Origin: Elizabethkingia meningoseptica_A
GTDB lineage: Bacteria; Bacteroidota; Bacteroidia; Flavobacteriales; Weeksellaceae
Reading direction: 5' to 3'
Assembly: GCF_045762675.1 (NCBI RefSeq)
Contig: NZ_JBJDLK010000001.1
Location: 124,001-188,000, forward strand
Length of the DNA: 64,000 bases
Each line of letters opens with the position of its first letter. The stretch's first letter is position 1. Under the pieces are notes generated by a model, which did no database searches, was not told where the DNA came from, and saw only the letters and a list, made by a program, of their open reading frames with translations. The translations under genes were made by a program, and so were the position numbers. This document shows, piece after piece, positions 61,140 through 64,000 of the stretch.

Positions 61140-62135
61140 ATGAGTAATAACCGCAGAAGTTTTATTAAAAAACTGGGAATCGCAACCGCTGCAATAGCGG
61201 TAAGTCCAATAGAAGCTAAAAACCTGCTGGAAGCAGCAGAACCCAAAACGGTAAACAAGCCGATTGTTCTTTCTACCTGGAATTTCGGGCTTCAGGCGAA
61301 TGTTGAAGCCTGGAAGGTGCTTTCCAAAGGCGGGAAAGCATTAGATGCAGTAGAAAAGGGGGTCAGACTTGTGGAGGATGATCCTTCTGAAAGAAGTGTA
61401 GGCTATGGCGGCCGCCCCGACAGAGACGGAAGGGTTACGCTTGATGCCTGTATTATGGATGAAAACTACAATATAGGCTCTGTTGCCTGTATGGAACATA
61501 TTAAAAATCCTATTTCTGTTGCCCGTGCTGTTATGGAGAAAACACCACATGTAATGCTGGTAGGAGACGGAGCTTTGGAATTTGCATTGTCACAGGGTTT
61601 TAAAAAGGAAAACCTGCTGACACCGGAATCTGAAAAGGAATGGAAAGAATGGCTGAAAACCAGTCAGTACAAACCGATTGTAAATATTGAAAACCACGAC
61701 ACCATTGGAATGATCGCTCTGGATGCGCAGGGAAATCTTTCCGGCGCTTGTACCACAAGTGGTATGGCCTATAAGATGCACGGAAGAGTAGGAGATTCTC
61801 CGATTATCGGAGCCGGATTATTTGTGGATAATGAAATTGGTGCCGCTACAGCTACCGGACATGGGGAAGAGGTGATCCGTACGGTAGGAACCCATCTTGT
61901 GGTGGAACTCATGAATCAGGGGAGAACACCACAGCAGGCATGTAAAGAAGCAGTGGAAAGAATTGTTAAAATCGTAAAGCGAAGAGGCAAAAACCTTAAA
62001 GATATTCAGGTAGGCTTTATCGCACTGAATAAAAAGGGAGAATACGGAGCCTACTGTATTCAGGACGGGTTTAACTTTGCAGTACACGATCAGAAAGGAA
62101 ACCGTTTGGAAAAACCTGAGTTCGCGTTGAAATAA
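61140..62135 (+). CDS. N4-(beta-N-acetylglucosaminyl)-L-asparaginase (glycosylasparaginase)
   Basis: This 331-residue Ntn hydrolase cleaves the GlcNAc-Asn bond of N-linked glycoproteins. It carries a twin-arginine signal (NRRSFIKKLG), so it is exported folded. The autoprocessing site is NHDTIGM, with Thr188 (precursor numbering) the new N-terminal nucleophile after cleavage from Asp187. GGRPDRDGRVTLDACIMD and GRVGDSPIIGAG line the active site. It closely resembles the well-studied Flavobacterium meningosepticum enzyme. The start at 61140 leaves 118 bases to the divergent regulator. Confidence 0.96.
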   Translation: MSNNRRSFIKKLGIATAAIAVSPIEAKNLLEAAEPKTVNKPIVLSTWNFGLQANVEAWKVLSKGGKALDAVEKGVRLVEDDPSERSVGYGGRPDRDGRVTLDACIMDENYNIGSVACMEHIKNPISVARAVMEKTPHVMLVGDGALEFALSQGFKKENLLTPESEKEWKEWLKTSQYKPIVNIENHDTIGMIALDAQGNLSGACTTSGMAYKMHGRVGDSPIIGAGLFVDNEIGAATATGHGEEVIRTVGTHLVVELMNQGRTPQQACKEAVERIVKIVKRRGKNLKDIQVGFIALNKKGEYGAYCIQDGFNFAVHDQKGNRLEKPEFALK

Positions 62136-62156
62136 AATCCATTTATAAAAAACGAT

Positions 62157-62714
62157 ATGATGAAAAAAATATTGATGATGAGCGCTTTTGCCATTCTTTC
62201 ATGTAAAGAAAGGCCAAAGAAAGAAGTCGCTGATTTTAGTGTGCAGCAATCAGGAAATGCTGTATATGAAAATGAACAAAAATCTGCGGATGAAGCTCAA
62301 AAATGGCTCACGGTTCATGTTGAAAATTATTTTGCCGGTGATTTAGGAAAGCTGGATAAAATGATGCAGGATATGACAACCAAAGACTATTATGACTACA
62401 AAAGCGATGCGATGAACATTGATATGGATGTAGACGGAAGTCTTACCCAAAAGGAATTTGAGCAAAAGTGGAAAAATAAATTTGATACCAGCAAAGCCGG
62501 AATAAACATAGGCTTTTTAATCAGCGGACAGGACTGGGATATGGTAAAGCTTACACAATGTAAACTGATTTCGCAGACTGCTGATAGTTTTATGTTTGAT
62601 GTGGTGCTTACAGACCAGCCACATAAAGTCAGCTATCCTGTAAAAGTGAAGCTTGTAAAAGAAAATACAGGTTTCCTTATTGCCGATGTATTACAGGAGA
62701 ATCCCGAAATATAA
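62157..62714 (+). CDS. Lipoprotein, unknown
   Basis: This 185-residue protein has a short lipoprotein signal with AILSC. The mature domain (VENYFAGDLGKLDKMMQDMT, and later LISGQDWDMVKL) has an NTF2-like feel but is not diagnostic. It lies 21 bases after glycosylasparaginase and 15 before cutC, suggesting an operon. Confidence 0.65.
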   Translation: MMKKILMMSAFAILSCKERPKKEVADFSVQQSGNAVYENEQKSADEAQKWLTVHVENYFAGDLGKLDKMMQDMTTKDYYDYKSDAMNIDMDVDGSLTQKEFEQKWKNKFDTSKAGINIGFLISGQDWDMVKLTQCKLISQTADSFMFDVVLTDQPHKVSYPVKVKLVKENTGFLIADVLQENPEI

Positions 62715-62729
62715 ACGATTATAATATCC

Positions 62730-63395
62730 ATGACAAAAATAGAAGTGGCTTGTTTTAGCGAGCAGTCGGCTCTTGTTGCCGCAAAAGAAGGGGCAGACAG
62801 AATAGAGCTTTGTGAAAACTATGCAGAGGGAGGACTAACGCCTGAAAAGGAAACTTTAAAGAAACTGAAAGCTGGTTTTTCCACACCTGTTTTCACGATG
62901 ATCAGACCAAGAGGTGGTGGATTTCAGTATACCGATGCGGAATTTGAAACGATGAAAACAGAATTGACAGCGCTAAAAGAAGCGGGTGCTGATGGTTTTG
63001 TTTTTGGTTTCCTTACTCCGGACAACGAAGTAGATGTGGTAAAGAATAAAGCACTAGTTGAACTGGCAGACGGACTGCCTTGTACATTCCACCGTGCATT
63101 CGACAGAATTCAGGATAAGGAAAAAGCACTGGAAGAGGTGATTAACTGTGGATTTGCTACAATCCTGACTTCCGGAGGAGAGCATCCGGCTATGGAAGGT
63201 CTTTCTAAATTAAAGCTTATTCAGGAGCAGGCAGACGGGCGGATTACTATTCTGGTAGGTGGTGGCGTACGCTCTTCCAATGTTGGTGAACTGAAAAAGT
63301 ATTTTGATTTTGTACATTCAGCCTGTATTACCGACGGTACTGAAAATATAGATGCTGAGGAACTGAAAGCGATAAAAACAGTAATTAATAATTAG
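62730..63395 (+). CDS. cutC: CutC family protein
   Basis: This 221-residue TIM-barrel protein has the CutC signatures EGADRIELCENYAEGGLTP and MIRPRGGGFQYT, and FHRAFDRIQD. CutC was linked to copper homeostasis in E. coli, though a direct role is debated. It is one base before the SGNH hydrolase gene. Confidence 0.93.
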   Translation: MTKIEVACFSEQSALVAAKEGADRIELCENYAEGGLTPEKETLKKLKAGFSTPVFTMIRPRGGGFQYTDAEFETMKTELTALKEAGADGFVFGFLTPDNEVDVVKNKALVELADGLPCTFHRAFDRIQDKEKALEEVINCGFATILTSGGEHPAMEGLSKLKLIQEQADGRITILVGGGVRSSNVGELKKYFDFVHSACITDGTENIDAEELKAIKTVINN

Positions 63396-63396
63396 A

Positions 63397-64000
63397 ATGA
63401 TCAATTGTCTGTTTTTTGGTGACTCAATTACCTATGGTGAATATGATGGGATTTCAGGTGGCTGGACGGACATTTTGAAACGCCATTTCCACTTCAGATT
63501 CTACAATGAAAATATTCAGGAACTCAATGTTTTTAATTTAGGAATAGGCGGGGAAACAACCGACGGATTGCTGAAACGTTTTTATACAGAAGCGAATGCA
63601 AGAACATCACCGGATGAAAATCTTATTTTCTTTGCTTACGGCGCGAACGATGTCGCTTTTAAAAACGGACAGCAGATGGCAGATCAGGAAAAGTTTCTGG
63701 CCAACCTTACCGAAGCTGTAAGGCAGGCAAAAAAGATAACTTCTAAATTATATATCATCAGTATTCTGCCGGTAGCCTCGGCTATAGACGGAATTACCGT
63801 TCCTTCGGGAAAACAGCGGTCAAATCAGATGATTAAACAATATAACACGTTGCTTCAGCAGCTGTCCGTACAGCATGAAGCAACGTATATTGATGTATAC
63901 AATCCATTCTTTGAAAACAAAGATGTTTATTTGTCCAGAGATGGTGTACATCCCAATGATAAAGGCTATCAGTTTATAGCAGAACAGATAAAGCCTCTTA
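63397..64000 (+). CDS. SGNH/GDSL family hydrolase (partial, runs off the window)
   Basis: The frame is open from the ATG at 63397 to the end of the window (201 codons). It has all SGNH blocks: FFGDSITYG (catalytic serine), LGIGGETT, YGANDV, and SRDGVHPNDKGY (catalytic Asp and His). It is likely an esterase, lipase or lysophospholipase-like enzyme, without a signal peptide. It starts two bases after the cutC stop. Only the extreme C-terminus is missing. Confidence 0.85.
   Translation, partial: MINCLFFGDSITYGEYDGISGGWTDILKRHFHFRFYNENIQELNVFNLGIGGETTDGLLKRFYTEANARTSPDENLIFFAYGANDVAFKNGQQMADQEKFLANLTEAVRQAKKITSKLYIISILPVASAIDGITVPSGKQRSNQMIKQYNTLLQQLSVQHEATYIDVYNPFFENKDVYLSRDGVHPNDKGYQFIAEQIKPL

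Overview
The window looks like chromosome of a Flavobacteriia member, most likely Elizabethkingia or a close Weeksellaceae relative. Supporting signs are a Tat-exported glycosylasparaginase that closely resembles the Flavobacterium (Elizabethkingia) meningosepticum enzyme as I remember it, a DPP11-type S46 peptidase, type III glutamine synthetase, a GLPGLI-family protein, BT_3928 and DUF1684 proteins, AT-rich DNA, and Bacteroidetes-type -7 promoter boxes (TAnnTTTG) before many genes. No rRNA, tRNA, CRISPR array, integrase or transposase was seen.

Layout. 1-8 kb: tail of an M16 protease, sodium/proline symporter, secreted GH3 glucosidase, DPP11, NlpE-like lipoprotein. 8-22 kb: mostly core metabolism and envelope genes (MgtC, folP, DUF1599, DoxX-like BT_3928, TerB-like, oligopeptidase B, tpiA, GLPGLI, prmA, SH3 protein, M23 peptidase, gpsA, mqo, DUF1684). 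22-25.5 kb: a kduD-kduI-hexuronate transporter cluster for unsaturated uronates. 25.6-31.5 kb: two tandem GNAT acetyltransferases, mtaB, and the galT-galK-galM Leloir operon. 31.5-36.7 kb: palindromic repeats, a possible PD-(D/E)XK protein, an alpha-glucan phosphorylase homologue lacking the PLP lysine, and glnN.

37-47 kb is the accessory region. A tightly packed five-gene minus-strand operon encodes a DNA methyltransferase, NurA nuclease, HerA translocase, a PtuA-like ATPase with a long N-terminal extension, and a PtuB-like HNH nuclease. It combines a HerA-NurA module with a Septu-like module under a methylase and is the best candidate for an undescribed anti-phage system. An XRE regulator, a SymE-type toxin-like protein, a small secreted protein and a UmuC-type polymerase without UmuD sit beside it. 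47-50.4 kb is rich in repeats: 71 heptamers in unbroken phase, then four copies of a structured repeat with 175-bp period, then a 14-bp inverted repeat with short direct repeats.

50.4-64 kb: membrane and lipoprotein genes (including an HExxH lipoprotein and its coupled partner), an acyltransferase, a GH20 hexosaminidase, an OMF-HlyD-DUF3302 export operon with a Crp/Fnr regulator, glycosylasparaginase, a lipoprotein, cutC and the start of an SGNH hydrolase. GH3, GH20, glycosylasparaginase, DPP11, oligopeptidase B, kduID and gal genes together suggest a lifestyle based on host or environmental glycoproteins and polysaccharides.
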